64,000 nucleotides of DNA from Sipunculus nudus. Lineage: Eukaryota; Annelida; Sipuncula; Golfingiida; Sipunculidae. How positions within the stretch are numbered: position 1 is the first letter of the stretch; every line of letters begins with the position of its first letter. The DNA lies in NCBI GenBank assembly GCA_026874595.1, contig CM049309.1, positions 15,757,576-15,821,575 on the forward strand, given 5' to 3'. The position numbers and the translations under genes were made by a program. Below are positions 36,001 to 47,227 of the stretch, piece after piece. A model generated the notes under the pieces. That model had not been told where the DNA came from, made no database searches, and saw only the letters and a list, made by a program, of their open reading frames with translations.

Positions 36001-37740
36001 CCTGATGGGTAGGCAAGACCTGGAATGAGGTCGATGTTATCTATATTATTTATTTACATCTTAAACAGAGGTTTGTACACAAACAATATCTGCTTAATCT
36101 TGTAAGTAGAGCATCATACTGAATTTTGTTACCAATTTTAGTCAAAGAAAAACAATTTTGTGAGGGACAGGTGACCTATGAAATTAAATTGTGACCCATT
36201 GGAAACAAAAATGCAAGTGCAAATAAAAAATGGCAGTTTAGTAAGGCGAATGGCGCAACGACATGTATGCGAACTCAGGTGAACCTTGGCCCAAAGTTTG
36301 CCTATAGAGTTTGTGCGATATTCGTGAGTACCAATTCCGAATGAAAATTGTCTGAAAAATTAGCATGTTTTCTGGCAATTCTGTATCTCAAACTAGTATC
36401 CAAAAGTTGCAGCCCAGTGACAAGTCTTCAACAGTCGCAGCCCAGTGTGGTCGGGGATCAACCGTCTTGGCATTTCGTGTGCTATCGAATGTTGAAAAAA
36501 AAACCAAACGTGTATGAGCGTCGTCCTGTGTGTAATTATAGTATGATAGGATTCATTACTTGATTCCTGGATAAAATAAATAAATTGTGATTATGATGTA
36601 ATTAAAAGTAACTGACATTATTGTCATTTTAAAGGGTAATATTGTCATTCTTCCTTTAGAATATAAAATATATTCATATAATTAAAATCCACGTTGGATT
36701 TTTACATGTTTAAAGCACTCGAATATGAACATACATTTCTCAGATGCCCAAGTATCAATTTTAGGGAAGAATGCAGTTGTCTTTTCGAAGGATAATGGAA
36801 GGGGGCCAAAATATTCATACTTAAACATCATATTCCTGAAATAAATATATGTATGATTGCTCTGATATTTTGCCTTGCGCGCTACGGTCTCTTTGTGTTC
36901 CTTAATTGAAACCGCCAGTAAAAGAGGAACACTTTTTAAGGCCCTGTATATCAAATGCCTATATATATTGTAAATACTTATAATGCAACACAATACTTAT
37001 TGGTTTTTTTTTCGGATACGCCGCTCCAATTTTTCGTGGATAATTTTTTCTGTTAATGAAAACCAAGTCCTTAATTGCCATGGCAATGTTTCTGTTTGGT
37101 ATTATGGCACTCATTGGAAACAAAAATGCAAGTGCAAAAAAAAAAAAAAATGGCAATTTTGTCGCGCGAATGTCACAACGACATGTATGCGAACATAGGT
37201 GAACCTTGGCCCAAATTTTGCTTGAGGTTCGTGCGATATTCATGAGTACCAATTCCGAATGAAAATTGTCTGAAAAATTAGCATGTTTTCTGGCAATTCT
37301 GTATCAAAACTAGTCTCCAAAAGCTCCAGCCAAGTGACTAGTCTCCAACAGTCGCAGCCCAGTGTGGTCGGGGATTAACCGTCTTGCATGCATTTCGTGT
37401 GCTATCGAATGTTGAAAAAAAAACAAACGTGTATGAGCGTCGTCCAGGGTGTGATTATAGTATGATAGGATCCATTACTTGATTCCTGGATAAAATAAAT
37501 AAATTGTGATTATGATGTAATTAATAGTAACTGACATTATTGTCATTTTAAAGGGTAGTATTGTCATTCTTCCTTTATAATATATAATATATTCAAAATA
37601 ATCTAAATCCACATTGGATTTTTACATGTTGGTCGATGTTATCTATATTATGAATTACATCTTTAACAGAGGTTTGCACACAAACAATATCTGCTTATCT
37701 TGTAAGTACAGCACCATACTGAATTTTCGTTACCATTCTC
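36001..37740 (+). repeat. Two tandem copies of a ~0.95-kb dispersed repeat
   Basis: Copy 1 (about 36151-37108) and the partial copy 2 (about 37109-37628) share CATTGGAAACAAAAATGCAA, GACATGTATGCGAAC, CCAATTCCGAATGAAAATTG and GTCGCAGCCCAGTGTGGTCG. A flanking ~105-bp phrase (GATGTTATCTATATTAT to TACTGAATTTT) occurs at 36033-36135 and 37628-37735, so the whole block looks like a tandem duplication. A third copy is at 38862-38985 plus 43272-44122. No credible coding frame. Confidence 0.75.
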
Positions 37741-38495
37741 ATAAATGGCTGGATGACTTGTCATATGGGTGTGTTTACTTTTGTTGGAGAACGTAAATTT
37801 TAGCATAAAAGAACTAGTTGCGCCATCTACAATTCCTTACTTTGGCTAAATTTTACTTGTATTTTCAGTCTGCTTTATACCATATTGTTAAATACTTGGA
37901 CAAAAGTTAAACACCGGAACTACCATCACAGAAGTTTGCTGTCATTTTGACTGTGTGATCAATACACAAAATAATTACTCTATTAGCGCCACCTTATATG
38001 ATCACTCCACCTACAATCCGGTAGGTGGAAGAAAAGCAATTAAGAATGAGCAGGGATGAATTAATTTTTAACAAGAACATTCACAGTACTTGAAATTTGG
38101 CTAATCACCAAATTCTGACGAATAAATCTGTTCGTATACTGCATTTTAAAGCAAGATCAAACTTTGTATGGGAACATGTCCTGAAAAGTTTGAAAAAGCA
38201 ATATTAATACCCTGTTGCCTGTGTGGGCTACAGCCTTTAGCGATGCCTGTAGTTGTGAAATTCTTAAAATTCATCTGACTGATCTATTGGTGGAATCCTT
38301 TTCGTTAACTGTGTCTACTTATGCTTTCTTGATGTTACACATTTTCACCTCCTAAATTTCCAGTCAGTTTTACCATGAGATGATCCCATCTCTTTTTCAC
38401 CAGACCCTGTAGTATTTCTATGATTAACATAGGGAAAAGAGCGTCAATATAGGGGGATTGGGTTATATATGCCCCCATACACACTTTTTTGCAGT
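37741..38495. other. Intergenic, nothing firm recognised
   Basis: AT-rich. A short inverted motif is seen at 37990-38030 (GCGCCACCTTATATGATC; CCACCTACAATCCGGTAGG) but no element boundaries or genes. Confidence 0.4.
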
Positions 38496-38712
38496 GGGGG
38501 GGGGGGGGGGGGATGGTCAATTTAATGATCCACTCTGCTATTCAGAGAAAATTTATTTCCAAACCAGGTTTAGATATGATATTTCACAGTAAACTCATAA
38601 ATGGAACCAAAGTCCATAATTCTATTTATTAATATACTTCATTTGTTATATATAATTTAAATGTTATTATCTGAATAATGGAGGGTAGGATGATTACATT
38701 GACCATCCCCCC
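38496..38712. mobile_element. G-run MITE with GGGGATGGTCAAT termini
   Basis: The left terminus is a run of about 18 G followed by GGATGGTCAATTTAATG. The right terminus is ATTACATTGACCATCCCCCC. The pair forms an inverted repeat around a ~190-bp AT-rich core. Related ends occur at 44615-44650 and 56610-56670, also next to long G or C runs. Confidence 0.6.
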
Positions 38713-39497
38713 TTGCCGAAAAAGTGCTGTGGGTTATAAAAAAGGTTGGTGTGATACATTTTCTCTTCAAATACTCGCGTGGTCGTCAAGGGTATATACC
38801 TCGAATTCGTCTTGAAACCTCTATTTCGTTTTCGCAAAACAGAAAGTGCCGGAAAAGTTAGACAATTTTGTGAGGGACAGGTGACCTATGAAATTAAATT
38901 GTGACCCATTGGAAACAAAAATGCAAGTGCAAAAAAAATGACAGTTTAGTAACGCGAATGTCGCAACGACATGTATGCGAACTCACACTGAAAATCAAAA
39001 ATGTGTACGGGAACACCTTTAGCGTGTTCCGGAACTCAAACACATCAAATTTTGCTGTGTATGAGGCATTAAATGTGTTTCGTTTAGTCAGAACACACTC
39101 ACTGTGTTACTAAACGCATTATTCCGCTCAAACACATCTGTTTTCCAAAATGTGTTTGGAAATGTGTTTGGGAACACATCTACTGTGTTTGAGTATGTGT
39201 TTCAAAACACATGTAATGTGTATGCGCCTTTCCCCGAGAGGGAGTTGGTTGTCACGTGATACATAACCGCCAAATTCAAAAACAGTCTGGTCTTTGTTCG
39301 GGTGGCCCATCATCTCAGCAGACATGACTGGCAGAGTACATGCTGCAAGGTCTGAGGTAAGTTAAGAATGTATTGTTTTTTCAAAATCGGCTATATGTGG
39401 AATGTCTTAATTATATGTACAGTCAGTAAGAGCACTGAGTGTTAATTATCCAGATTTAGATGATGATGCCTGCATTGCATGCCTGCCTGACTGCGAC

Positions 39498-40154
39498 CAC
39501 AGGCGCTTGAATCGCTATTTGTGTTGATCTTGGTTTAAATAATGTTCAATTTACCTTAACAACAATCCCCTACCGTTTAATGAGCTGTAAATCATGTTAT
39601 ATCGTTTGCCGGTACTTGTTTATATAATAGATACACAAGGCCGGCATCCAAGTCTGCGGACGGGTAGACGATAATACAAGAAATCAATTGAAATTCCCAA
39701 ATATTTCAAAGATTTTCGAGGGAAGAAACTTACAGTCGTTAAATGGCCAGTTCTTCTTTCTATAAAACCATCAACAATCCCAATACACACAGTGTACCAG
39801 TTGTAATGAGCTCTTATTTGTAACTAGTCTGCATCCATTAAGCAGCTGTTACCCCAAACAAGGATATCCCCATGTATCTTGGTCAGCGGTAAGGATTCCC
39901 CCCTGGAACCTAACACCTGATTGGTTGCTAATGATGGAAATAGTAATCTGGGATAAATCTGTCTGTTCGTCGCTTAATGGATACAGACTCGTCCGCAGAC
40001 TTGGATGCCGGCCTTGTGTATCTATCATATAAACAAGTACTGGCAAACGATATAACATGGTTTACAGCTCATTAAACGGTAGGGGATTATTGTTAAGGTA
40101 AATTGAACAATATTTAAACCAAGATCAACACAAATAGCGATTCAAGCGCCTGTG
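39498..40154. mobile_element. Foldback MITE, 165-bp arms, 7-bp target-site duplication
   Basis: The arms 39498-39662 and 39990-40154 are inverted copies with only five differences over 165 bp (~97%). The ends are CACAGGCGCTTGAATCGC and its complement. Direct repeats CTGCGAC lie immediately outside (39491-39497 and 40155-40161). The loop (~327 bp) has no coding frame. It is nested inside the CACTG element, so it inserted later. Confidence 0.85.
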
Positions 40155-40161
40155 CTGCGAC

Positions 40162-41139
40162 ATTGCCCCTAAAATAATATGTATACAGTCATGCAGTTTA
40201 CAAGGAATGTGCAAGGAGATTTATATTATACATGTATATAACATATTTTTGTCGTACTTAACAACTTAACATTACCAAAGACGTTATTATTATATAATTC
40301 CAACTGTTCACTGTATATGCATGTGTATGCATGCAGGGCCATGCACAAAGTTCATGAAGCTTCGCTCAGTACAGGGCACATGTAACAACTGCTGATAAGA
40401 CAGCAGGCAGCTTGCTGTAGAACAGGGTCAGGTTTGTAACCCTATAAGGTTGTCACAGTCGCAGCGTGCTTTTATACAGCCACACTCTTGTTATGTTGGT
40501 GACTTAGCTACATATATGCCCCCCCCCTCCCCACCCGAGTAGTAAATGCTAATATACAACTGCACAATGTTTCATGCCTGTTTGTTTTTTTTTAATTTCT
40601 CATACGTTCGTTTTCTTATTTTATAGGACTTAAGCCCACCCAAGTCTTTATGCTCTTCAAGAAGAGGAGCGAAATGAGGCTGTCTCAAGACTGCTGGTGA
40701 TCCAATTAAGAGAGCTACATCATAGATGAATGCACAATTACTCCAGACTCATTGAACTTATATTTACCATATATTATGACATTTCGGCAACTTGCACTCT
40801 ACATATATACCCCATTTCTGTATATTATAGTATGTGCATCACTTGGTTTAGCTATAATCTGGGGTGTTTTTCTCAGATTCTTGGCCTGCATACTACAGAA
40901 AAACATCATTAGAGACCTGTGTCTCTGTATTCAATAAGGACAAGGACTATAATATATTTTTTTTCATAAACTGAATAAATATACGGTGAGAATATAATGA
41001 TAAATGGTTCAAATTTGTGTAACTGCTTTTGTTATTTGTTTTCTGTGTTACAGGTGAATATACAGCTGAATTATATGGATTAGATACTTTTATTCCTTAC
41101 TTATTCCAGTCTCAAGACCAGGCAAGCTACATGTATTTG
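40162..41139. other. Interior of the CACTG element, unclassified
   Basis: AT-rich sequence including a (C)n run near 40521 and an acceptor-like TTTTATAG at 40620 with a short open stretch after it. No domain is recognised. Confidence 0.4.
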
Positions 41140-41385
41140 GAACTTTTGCAGAACACATTTTAGCACATTCAGAACACATCAAATGCGTTTCAGAACACAT
41201 TTATATTATCATACACATTTACTGTGTTTCCGTACACATTTAATGCCTCGTCCCAGATACAACTCTCTAACACATCTCTATGTGTTTCCAAACGCATGTG
41301 TGTGTTCCGAAGCACGTCTATGTGTGTTCCGAAACACATTTATATGTGTTCCCAAACACATTTATGATGTGTTACAAAACACATT

Positions 41386-43157
41386 GGGCCGTATGCAGTA
41401 ATGTGGTTTAAGGGTTAAACTCAGTTTAATGAAGGGTTTAAGGTTAAACGGTATGCAGAATAGAAGTTTTGAGTTAAACTTAGTTTAAAGCAAAGTTTAA
41501 CTCCCGTAAAATTAAACCTGGGTAGGGGCTAGTCTAAATCATGGTTTAAGCTTAAGAGCACATACATATTTCCACAATTTACAATGATTATGGCGTCAAT
41601 AATTAGCTCCACCAAGGAGGTTATGTTTTTGCCGGCGTTGGTTTGTTTGTTTGCTTGTTTGTAAGTAACATTACTAATAAGTTATTACCGGATTTTGATA
41701 GAAGTAACAATCGATTAAATTTTAGGGCTGATCCGAATCACCATCTGAATTAGCGACAGCTTGTCACCCCAAACGTCGATTTTAGATGAACTGAAGAGCG
41801 ACAGCTTGTCACCCCAAACGTCGATTTTAGATGAACTGAAGACGATGGGGTGACAGTACAAGCTATTGGGTTCGCATCAATTCTAGTATGTGCAGATGTG
41901 CACGCCATTTCTGACACTACTTTTTCATTTTCATCCACTTCTCGAACTGTCATTTTCCTGAGTTAAGACAAAAAGTGACGTTATTCTGTTGGGGAAAATA
42001 ATAATTATTACATCCACGGTTGACTTACGTGTAAACGTGCAGCAGTTTTTAATTCCGAGGCTGGTTTTACTCGAAAAACTCGTCTCCACGTCTGTCAGCG
42101 GGAGAATCATAACTTCCGGTAGGGGATTTCCAAACGGCTATGTGTAAAACTCGGAAGTCCGAAGTCGGAAGCAAGGACTTTTTTTAAAGCAATGATCGAA
42201 GCATAATTAAAATGCTACTACATCAATGGAAAGTACCTTTTTATTTTTATTGATAGAATAAGGTCTTTTTTTTATCATCATTTAAAATAATCAAAGTTAT
42301 CCACCCGAAGTTAATGACCATTTTTTGCTCGGAAATGCCCGGTTATGGTCAAAATGTGTAAAACTCGGAAGCCAGTAATGGCAAATGCACTGGTCATCTA
42401 TCAGTTTTTTTTCCGAAGGCCTGAGTGTCATGTTGTCATGGCTACATCTGAATAAGCTTCTTTCTTTGAATCAATGTATCATCAATTAAAAATGTATTAA
42501 AAAATAAATGATACGAGTGTCAATATAATGATAAAAGTATATGGGTTTCAAGTAAAGTGTTCTATAAAACGCTGTCGAACAACCATGCCCTGAGGATTGT
42601 CTGCGGCCTGCGCAGCATCCTCGTCATTATTGTAAATCAACACAGGCTGGTCATCAGGCAGGGTCTTTCTACGTAAAATCCCTACATTATTCAAAACACA
42701 GCAATGATTACAGCAAAATTTGTCTAGACAAGTGTAGACAAGCAAAATTTCTTTAAAAAAAAAAAACAGATAATGAGGAAAGAGTGTATAAATCCCCCCC
42801 CCCCCCCCCCGAAAATACAATGTTTATATGTAATACATATACAAGGACAGGTTTTCTATATATAATGTAACTCCCTCGCTGCGCGTTTGTTCAATATGTA
42901 TTCCACTGCCACTGGCAGTGCCACACGTCATGTGTGAAAGAAAATCGGTGAACGCATGCGCGTAACCAAGGACACCCTAATTAAACCCGTGACCTTGCTC
43001 ATCAATATGCATAACACTGCAAAAATCGGTGGTTTATCTAACAAAATTAAACCACAGTTCTGCATACGGTCAATAATTTGCCTTAAAACTCAGACTGGTT
43101 AAACCAGGTTTAACGCTCAACTCGGTTTAAATTAATCTTCGATACTGCATACGGCCC
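41386..43157 (-). mobile_element. PIF/Harbinger-type transposon, degenerate, 3-bp target-site duplication
   Basis: The termini GGGCCGTATGCAGTA and TACTGCATACGGCCC are perfect 15-bp inverted repeats. Their inner flanks are full of GTTTAA/TTAAAC motifs. ATT flanks both sides (41383-41385; 43158-43160), a 3-bp duplication as in PIF/Harbinger, though not its usual TWA. The minus strand carries a transposase C-terminus (separate entry). A 45-bp direct duplication lies at 41754-41843, and a PyrR-like repeat phrase CCACCAAGGAGGTTATGTTT lies near 41609. It is nested in the CACTG element. Confidence 0.8.
42548..42760 (-). pseudogene. Harbinger transposase/nuclease C-terminus (relic)
   Basis: The minus-strand frame reads CCVLNNVGILRRKTLPDD, then an acidic loop, then DNPQGMVVRQRFIEHFT and a stop at 42548. 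This fits the C-terminal end of HARBI1-family nucleases: a conserved CxxLHN motif (His replaced by Asn here) and a final GxxxRxxxxxxF motif. The DDE-type catalytic core upstream is not recognisable, and long C and T runs break the 5' part (42740-42810). It is almost certainly inactive. Its place inside matched TIRs supports the family call. Confidence 0.7.
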
Positions 43158-44122
43158 ATTAAATTTATCATACACATTAATGTGTTTCTGTACACATTTT
43201 AATGCCTCATCTCAGATACAAGTCTCGTACACATTTAAATGTGTTCCCGAACACATTTTTGGTTTTCAGTGCAGGTGAAACTTGGCCCAAAGTTTGCCTA
43301 TAGAGTTTGTGCGATATTCGTGAGTACCAAATCCGAATGAAAATTGTCTGAAAAATTAGCATGTTTTCTGGCAATTCTGTATCTCAAACTTGTCTCCAAA
43401 AGTTGCAGCCCAGTGACAAGTCTTCAACAGTCGCAGCCCAGTGTGGTCGGGGATCAACCGTCTTGGCATTTCGTGTGCTATCGAATGTTGAAAAAAAACA
43501 AACGTGTATGAGCGTCGTCCAGGGTGTGATTATAGTATGATAGGATTCATTACTTGATTCCTGGATAAAATAAAGAAATAAATTGTGTTTATGATGTAAT
43601 TAATAGTAACTGACATTATTGTCATTTTTAAAGGTTAGTATTGTCATTCTTCCTTTAGAATATAAAATATAAAATATAAAATATATTCATATAATTCAAA
43701 TCCACGTTGGATTTTTACTTTTTTAAAGCACTCGAATATGAACACACATTTCTCAGCTGCCCAAGTATCAATTTTAGGGAAGAATGCAGTTGTCTTTTCG
43801 AAGGATAATGGAAGGGGGGCCAAAATATTCATACTTAAACATCATATTCCTGAAATAAATATATGTATGATTGCTCTGATATTTTGCCTTGCGCGCTACG
43901 GTCTCTTTGTGTTCCTTAATTGAAACCGCCAGTAAAAGAGGAACACTTTTTAAGGTCCTGTATATCAAATGCCTATATATATTGTAAATACTTATAATGC
44001 AACACAATACTTATTGTTTTTTTTTCGGATACGCCGCTCCAATTTTTCGTGGATAATTTTTCTGTTAATGAAAACCAAGTCCTTAATTGCCATGGCAATG
44101 TTTCTGTTAGGTATTATGGCAC

Positions 44123-46027
44123 AAATTCCCAAGACGAATTCTTAAAGTTAAGGAAAATTGACAAAATTTTGTGTTGATCATATACACCATTCCAAGATCT
44201 GGAACAAATATTTTGTATTTTCGAAGCAAACAAGCCAAATTTCATTTACTGTGTATCAACCTATAAGAAATAAAAAGTTTTAAAAATCACACCATTATTT
44301 TTGTTCCCACATACAGTTCGTGGTACATTTTTGTGTGGCCTATGTTTTAAACTGTGGGTTTGATAGACGCATCCTCTTAGAGATAAAACCCGCTCCTTCC
44401 AGGAGCATGCGCGAACGAACCGTAATGATGTGCCTGGTCTTAATTGTTACTGCACTGCTGCATGGGTCCGTGTTCCTTTTTTAAATATTTTGCGCTACAA
44501 GCTAGCAGTTGGCGTCAGTATATCTTCAAAGGTTGGGGATGACTGGCAGGCGTGGGAGGGTAAAAAAAAGTATGGACTTTTTTATTTTACTTTTTTTATA
44601 TTACTCTCTGGGTATCGGGGGGGGGGGTTATCACATTGACCATCCCCCTATATTAACTCCGCAGGCTACAAGACTTTTTGTTCAGGTCTTAACCACGACT
44701 ATAGATGCCATATATTCACTGAGAAGTGAATCGTCATCGAGAATGAAAAGAAAGCTTTCGCGGTTCTACCCCCGCGCGCATGTTTGTTACCGATGGTATG
44801 GGGAGGGACGATCAAATTTCTTTATATGACAGACGAGTTCTGTCGGACTTTGGCCTCTGTTCTTGTAACATAATCCCGTCGAACCCGATATAATGAGATG
44901 GGAATTTCATGCACATATATATTGCCTGTTAACGTCCATGCCATTCTAGTACAGGAACATATCTACATACAACGGGCTTTCACTAGCGCTACATTAATAC
45001 TAAACAGGATCTGTTTCATGCCGCCTCTGTATAAATACACTAATCTGCGCCTAAATCGGTATTCCACAGACAACAGAATTCACGGACAATGCTGATGAGC
45101 TCACAGAATAATAATTGGCCGAGGTTGTATTGGAGGAAACAAATCTATCATAAACAGCTGAAATATTCAAAGGACAACTAATATGGGCAACACTTGAAGG
45201 CCTTGGGTTTGAGCATGCAAAGGGGAAATTGACTCACATTGCAGTCATGAAAATATCTAAATTATCTCCAGTTATCACGAGGAACAAAAAATTTCATGTA
45301 GGACTATTTATACGAGTAACGTATGCGGCAGAGCAGTAAGTGTATATATACTCTGTACAAGTCGCACGTGTTTATACTTTTTTATGCTACAATCTGTCAC
45401 ACTAGTTGATTGATTCAAGATCAGTACGCCAGTGGCACCGCCGGGCACCTGCAGCGCGTGTGCCGGGCTGCCGCTCATATCAGTGATTTCACTGTATATA
45501 GTACTCTCTACGGAAAGCCTGGAGACCGTTGACATAGCCAGTCTTACACTTAGTCCCCTGAAAACAGCTACTCGACGGGCAGTCGTTACTTATAACAAGG
45601 CGTGTACAATCAGCCGATTATTACATACGGGCGTGCACTTATCGAACGTGTACCGATATAAGGTCGGTATTTAGCCGCTGTATACAAGCTTATACGCTCA
45701 CACCACGTACCACTAATCGAGCGAGAGGACCATTAGCTGCATTTGTTGGCTTCTTACGTGCAGGTAGCAGAAAGTCTTGAGCAATTTTGCTATTGAAAAC
45801 TTTTGGCCCGGGTCACGCCGGGGTATTAAGCCCATGCATGGATTAAGATGTTCAACAGAGAAGTATTTTTGTGTTTGCCGGTATGTAGGTTGGGATCGAT
45901 GGAAATCCTCCAGCTGAAGAAACGAGCTTTTTATTTAACCCAAGTCTAGCTCAGGGACGGAGTTAATTAACGATTAGTCCATGTTTCCGACGGAGTACGT
46001 ATTGCCCCGGACAACAAAATATAAATA
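44123..46027. other. Intergenic region upstream of the single-exon gene
   Basis: Contains a collapsed copy of the G-run MITE end at 44615-44650 (G run followed by ATTGACCATCCCCC). Otherwise it is unique and less AT-rich toward 45400-46000. Open frames at 45308-45674 overlap on opposite strands and lack support. It probably holds the promoter and 5' UTR of the gene at 46028. Confidence 0.4.
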
Positions 46028-47227
46028 ATGGCTGAGACTAAAGCGAGTCCCGGGGAAGCACAGGTGACACACGAGCCTGGAGCATATGAAATTTCCAACG
46101 ATTTTAAACATTCTTGTTTCCCAAGTAAAGAGGAGGCTAGATTGTTTGACGAAGACATAAACGGTGAGACCCCTGCTGTTGATGATGAAGAAATTCCTAT
46201 GAAACCTAGGGGCGTACAACCGGAGACTGGGACAGCAGCGAAAACCACCATGACCCAAGGGACTATCGTTTTTGAATCCTTGGAGAAATCAAAAAGGGTT
46301 ACACCGCCCCCACGCGTAAAGAAGAAAGTTGCGTTTGAGGATGATTGTAATTTGGTGCAAATTAAAGAAATACCGAGAGTTGAGTCGCCAATGTTAGAAG
46401 AATTGCGCCCTTGTGATCCTGAACAGCTCGTGAAAGAACTAGCCCGGCTTGAACCAGATGCGTTTTCAGCAGCTTTTAAACTGGCAGCACCGGCCCAACG
46501 TAAAGTGACACTAGCTTCGCATTCCATGGCGTTTCCTGGTCAGTGCGCTATTTCGAGGACTATTAACAAAAATACTATTACAAGTTTGTGTATCCATGGA
46601 AAACGGACTGGGCAAAGTGAGCGGAAACCACTGAAACCTCGGCCAAAAACATTCGATAACGGTCGGAGCAAACAAACAATTTGGATGAACCATCCAGGCC
46701 AAACCGCAACTGAAGCCGTCTCAAGTGCCTCGCGACCGTGCAGTAGTCCCCGTCACCGGCCAGGTAAACCTGAAATTGTTGAAAATGGCGATAACACAAG
46801 GACCTTAACTAGCAAGCCAGACGACAGCACTAACTCACAAACTGTGGTGGCCAGGCATAGTCCAGGAGCCACTGTTTTATCAACCAAATACAACAATCTG
46901 TGTGGACCCGATAATGTTATGCGCGGTGGGACATTTTACAGACCACTTGTTCATTACCAAGGGATTAGTGTTGGATCTCATAAAAACAGGTGTATGTCAG
47001 ACTCCAGGGTCAGGTCTGCAGGGTCTATGTTTCCCCGTATCCACCCCAGTCCTTACCGACAGTTTTCGGCACCAGCCCTCCGCCAGGCGTCAACGGTAGG
47101 TGGCGACACTACCACCGCCAGAAGAAATTCTTCAGACAACACCCAAGATATAAACTCACATAGTGGCGTCCGAATCCTCGCTTTCAGACATCATGATCTC
47201 ATACAAAAGAGTAAAATATTATTGTGA
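46028..47227 (+). CDS. Single-exon protein of unknown function, 399 aa
   Basis: This is the longest open frame in the window, from ATG 46028 (A at -3, G at +4) to TGA 47225-47227. Base composition is clearly less AT-rich than its flanks, which supports real coding. The protein has no signal peptide or membrane segment. The N-terminal ~60 residues are acidic. Residues 91-106 (VTPPPRVKKKVAFEDD) hold a basic patch and K-V-A-F, which fits the RVxF docking motif for protein phosphatase 1. A short predicted helical stretch follows (DPEQLVKELARLEPDAFSAA, 130-149). The C-terminal 230 residues are rich in Ser, Thr, Arg, Pro and Asn and look disordered. I recognise no family. The lack of introns could mean a retrocopy or a lineage-specific gene. 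A 5' non-coding exon is possible. AATAAATAC near 47596 is a candidate poly(A) signal. Confidence 0.7.
   Translation: MAETKASPGEAQVTHEPGAYEISNDFKHSCFPSKEEARLFDEDINGETPAVDDEEIPMKPRGVQPETGTAAKTTMTQGTIVFESLEKSKRVTPPPRVKKKVAFEDDCNLVQIKEIPRVESPMLEELRPCDPEQLVKELARLEPDAFSAAFKLAAPAQRKVTLASHSMAFPGQCAISRTINKNTITSLCIHGKRTGQSERKPLKPRPKTFDNGRSKQTIWMNHPGQTATEAVSSASRPCSSPRHRPGKPEIVENGDNTRTLTSKPDDSTNSQTVVARHSPGATVLSTKYNNLCGPDNVMRGGTFYRPLVHYQGISVGSHKNRCMSDSRVRSAGSMFPRIHPSPYRQFSAPALRQASTVGGDTTTARRNSSDNTQDINSHSGVRILAFRHHDLIQKSKILL

Larger units (their letters stand above)
38986..43271. mobile_element. CACTG-ended DNA transposon (EnSpm/CACTA-like), carrying two nested insertions
   Basis: The termini CACTGAAAATCAAAAATGTG and CACATTTTTGGTTTTCAGTG are inverted repeats matching at 19 of 20 positions. 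A 2-bp duplication (CA, 38984-38985 and 43272-43273) flanks it. CACTA-superfamily elements start CACTA/CACTG and duplicate 2-3 bp. Both subterminal regions (39000-39215; 41140-41385 with 43158-43265) are packed with GGAACACAT/ATGTGTTTCC motifs in both orientations, like transposase-binding arrays of that superfamily. No transposase is visible. A possible remnant promoter and exon, ATG at 39324 followed by TCTGAG/GTAAGT, is seen but leads nowhere obvious. Confidence 0.75.
38862..44122 (+). repeat. Third copy of the ~0.95-kb repeat, split by a 4.3-kb insertion
   Basis: The left piece 38862-38985 ends ...GTATGCGAACTCA and the right piece 43272-44122 resumes CAGGTGAAACTTGGCC. In the uninterrupted copy at 36264 the same sequence runs directly GCGAACTCAGGTGAACC. 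The join proves an insertion of 38986-43271 with duplication of CA. Confidence 0.85.

Noticed and set aside
39324-40700. A possible two-exon mini-gene (ATG 39324 to a donor at about 39356; acceptor near 40629) inside the CACTG element
   Set aside because: The product would be under 30 residues with no recognisable motif. It may be a remnant promoter or first exon, but I cannot support a gene.
44898-45095. Possible coding frame near ATGGGAATTTC
   Set aside because: Short, without splice support or known similarity.
45308-45674. Two opposed frames of 75-80 codons upstream of the single-exon gene
   Set aside because: They overlap on opposite strands in a GC-richer patch that is more likely promoter or 5' UTR of the 46028 gene.
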